From Spirochaetaceae bacterium (GTDB lineage: Bacteria > Spirochaetota > Spirochaetia > SZUA-6 > Fen-1364): a stretch of DNA of 6,624 nt. The notes under the pieces were generated by a model that was given only the letters and a program-made list of their open reading frames with translations, ran no database searches and had not been told where the DNA came from. Below are positions 5,403-6,624 of the stretch, one piece after another. A program made the translations under genes and the position numbers. The first letter of the stretch is position 1; every line of letters begins with the position of its first letter. Location of the stretch: assembly GCA_003154555.1 (NCBI GenBank), contig PMDT01000198.1, positions 549-7,172 on the forward strand, read 5' to 3'.

Positions 5403-6176
5403 ATGTTCGGTTTTCTTGTGAAGAAAGCATTTTTCGATATGTGGGACAATATGTTCCGCATCATCCTCATGAATCTCGGCTACATCGCGGTTCTCGCAAT
5501 ATTCATCCTTCTCGCGCCCGTCTTTGTCTCCGTGCCCGTTCTCTTTTTCGCCGTGATTGCCCTGGGAATCGCCGTTTTCGCCGCGTATACGGGGGCGGTG
5601 AGCCGCTTCTGCGCGGAGATTGCCGACTACAAACAGCCGGGCGTGCAGGATTTTCTCACATTTCTCAAGGAGAGCTGGCCGTCGAGCCTCCTGCTGGCGC
5701 TTCTCGTCACGGCGTATCTTCTCATTGTGCGCGTCGCATTCCAGTTCTACGGTGGCATGAAATCGCTTGTCGGACCCCTGGCGGTAGCGTTGCTCTTCTG
5801 GGTGACCGTGGCGGGCGTCCTTGCCAGCCAGTTCTATTTTCCCATCCAGTCGCGGCTGGATCACAAGTTCCGCAAAATCTTTCGAAAGAGTTTCCTGATA
5901 TTCTTCGACAATCCCGCTTTCAGCATCGGGCTGATCCTCTGCGCCCTGATTATCCTGGTCGGCTCTGCTTTCACCGCGCTCCTGCTCCCCGGCATCTCCT
6001 CCATCCTTCTCTGGTGGAACATCGCCTTTAAGCTGCGCCTGTACAAGTACGACTGGCTGGAGCAGAACCCGGACACAAACAGGCGGCGCATCCCGTGGGA
6101 CGCCCTGCTGGTGGATGACCGCGAGCGCGTGGGAAAGCGCACGCTCAAGGGCATGATCTTCCCCTGGAAGGAATAA
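5403..6176 (+). CDS. Polytopic inner-membrane protein, function unknown (possible YesL/DUF624-like)
   Basis: The product is 257 residues. An amphipathic N-terminus (MFGFLVKKAFFDMWDNMFRI) is followed by hydrophobic segments at about residues 24-40, 43-66, 94-114, 122-146 and 172-204. The last is long enough for two passes, so five or six helices are likely. A basic loop with RLDHKFRKIFRKS lies at about 151-163, probably cytoplasmic. The hydrophilic C-terminal tail of about 50 residues ends in RTLKGMIFPWKE. No transport, enzyme or signalling motif is visible. The helix layout and the NxxxxIxR-like N-terminus loosely resemble YesL/DUF624 proteins, but I cannot confirm this. It stands alone on the plus strand between a divergent operon and a convergent gene. 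ATG 5403 is chosen because it keeps the amphipathic segment and coincides with the predicted transcription start; internal ATGs at 5439, 5451 and 5469 would shorten the protein. No Shine-Dalgarno is seen. Confidence 0.88.
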   Translation: MFGFLVKKAFFDMWDNMFRIILMNLGYIAVLAIFILLAPVFVSVPVLFFAVIALGIAVFAAYTGAVSRFCAEIADYKQPGVQDFLTFLKESWPSSLLLALLVTAYLLIVRVAFQFYGGMKSLVGPLAVALLFWVTVAGVLASQFYFPIQSRLDHKFRKIFRKSFLIFFDNPAFSIGLILCALIILVGSAFTALLLPGISSILLWWNIAFKLRLYKYDWLEQNPDTNRRRIPWDALLVDDRERVGKRTLKGMIFPWKE

Positions 6177-6232
6177 GATCCCGCCGACTGCAGGGACGCG
6201 GCCCCAACGGTCTGTCAGGAAGGGAAAACCTC
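6177..6232. other. Short convergent intergenic gap
   Basis: These 56 nt separate two converging genes, where a bidirectional terminator would be expected. I see no strong GC stem followed by a T-run on either strand; the best candidate arms are 3-4 bp. Termination here may be factor-dependent or lie inside the coding ends. Confidence 0.5.
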
Positions 6233-6624
6233 TCAGCTCACATGGAGCCGCTTGCCTATTTCCTCCGCCTCCGTGGGCGATCTCAGAATGTCGGAAGTCT
6301 TGATGAGCATCCCTTCTCCTTCCATCACCTTCATGAGCGTGGTGAGCGACTTGGCGGCGCCGAAGCTCGCACGGGAGACAAAGGCATAGCTCTTCCGTCC
6401 TGCGACCGCTCCGGCAGCGGAAAGAAAGGTCTTCACTGTTTCCGGGATTTTTCCGCCGAATGTTCCGACGGGTTCTGCGCCGACAACAATGTACTGATAG
6501 ATCGTGAGCTTCACGTTGGGATCGCGCGCGCCGTCGAACGTGTCGACCTGGTTGCCCTGCTTTTCTATTCCCCGGGCGATTGCCTGGGAAAGCCTCATGA
6601 GCCCGTCACGATTCCGCCCAGAGA
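6233..6624 (-). CDS. Flavodoxin-fold (FMN-binding-like) protein, N-terminus beyond the window edge
   Basis: The frame ends at TGA 6235-6233 and is open all the way to the right edge, so it is partial at its 5' end. An ATG at 6598 exists, but the eight codons before it read SGRNRDGL. This fits the phosphate-binding loop that follows the first beta-strand of a flavodoxin (usually near TGNT), with MRLSQAIARGIEKQG as the first helix. The true start therefore probably lies some 8-15 codons outside the window. Further fold features are VDTFDG (strand 2), LTIYQYIVVGAEPVGTFGGK (strand 3 and the flavin-side loop), KIPETVKTFL, RKSYAFVSRASFGAAKSLTT (strand 4 and helix) and GEGMLI (strand 5). It probably handles electrons or binds flavin in the cytosol, but partner and substrate are unknown. 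The loop lacks the canonical TGNT, so FMN binding should not be assumed. It converges on the membrane-protein gene. Confidence 0.8.
   Translation of the reverse strand, partial: SGRNRDGLMRLSQAIARGIEKQGNQVDTFDGARDPNVKLTIYQYIVVGAEPVGTFGGKIPETVKTFLSAAGAVAGRKSYAFVSRASFGAAKSLTTLMKVMEGEGMLIKTSDILRSPTEAEEIGKRLHVS

Noticed and set aside
5319..5864. 181-codon minus-strand frame opposite the membrane-protein gene
   Set aside because: Its product is rich in Asp, Glu, Lys and His and has no family character, whereas the plus-strand frame gives a coherent polytopic membrane protein.
6177..6232. Intrinsic terminator between the two converging genes
   Set aside because: Possible arms are only 3-4 bp and no T-run follows on either strand.

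Overview
The window is GC-rich, densely packed chromosomal DNA from a Gram-negative-type bacterium. A signal peptide on a SurA/parvulin chaperone implies a periplasm, and a bactofilin and NusB are present. There are no insertion sequences, phage genes, tRNAs, rRNAs or CRISPR arrays. A spirochaete is my best guess at the lineage. It rests on remembered gene-order and family resemblance (a parvulin-type secreted protein next to nusB; a polytopic membrane protein ending in an LKGMIFPWK-like tail). I could not check it, and a deltaproteobacterium or similar is not excluded.

Layout, left to right. Positions 1-5158 hold six tightly packed minus-strand genes. In transcription order these are a J-domain co-chaperone with a TPR-like tail (5158-4349), a secreted SurA/PpiC peptidyl-prolyl isomerase (4281-3226), nusB (3198-2770), a membrane-anchored TPR protein (2769-1120), a bactofilin (1060-596) and map, methionine aminopeptidase (589 to beyond position 1, C-terminus cut off). 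Their gaps are 67, 27, 0, 59 and 6 nt, so they look like one operon. A good sigma70-like promoter (TTGACA, 17 nt, TATCGT) lies just upstream of the J-domain gene. Positions 5159-5402 form a divergent control region. From 5403 to 6176 a polytopic membrane protein runs on the plus strand. From 6233 to the right edge a flavodoxin-fold protein runs convergently on the minus strand; its N-terminus is outside the window.

The minus-strand operon joins functions in making and maturing proteins: a cytosolic Hsp70 co-chaperone, periplasmic prolyl isomerisation, rRNA antitermination and N-terminal Met removal. It also carries two structural or scaffold proteins, the bactofilin and the membrane-anchored TPR protein. 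The last two are adjacent and could act together at the envelope; that is inference from position only.

I found no clearly new multi-gene system. The most interesting structure is the divergent control region. Both predicted promoters sit so close to their start codons that the transcripts would be leaderless (plus strand) or nearly so (minus strand), and neither start has a Shine-Dalgarno sequence. Each promoter is also overlapped by an inverted repeat that could be an operator. Next in interest are the architecture of the J-domain protein, the uncharacterised TPR protein beside the bactofilin, and the atypical phosphate-loop region of the flavodoxin-like protein.
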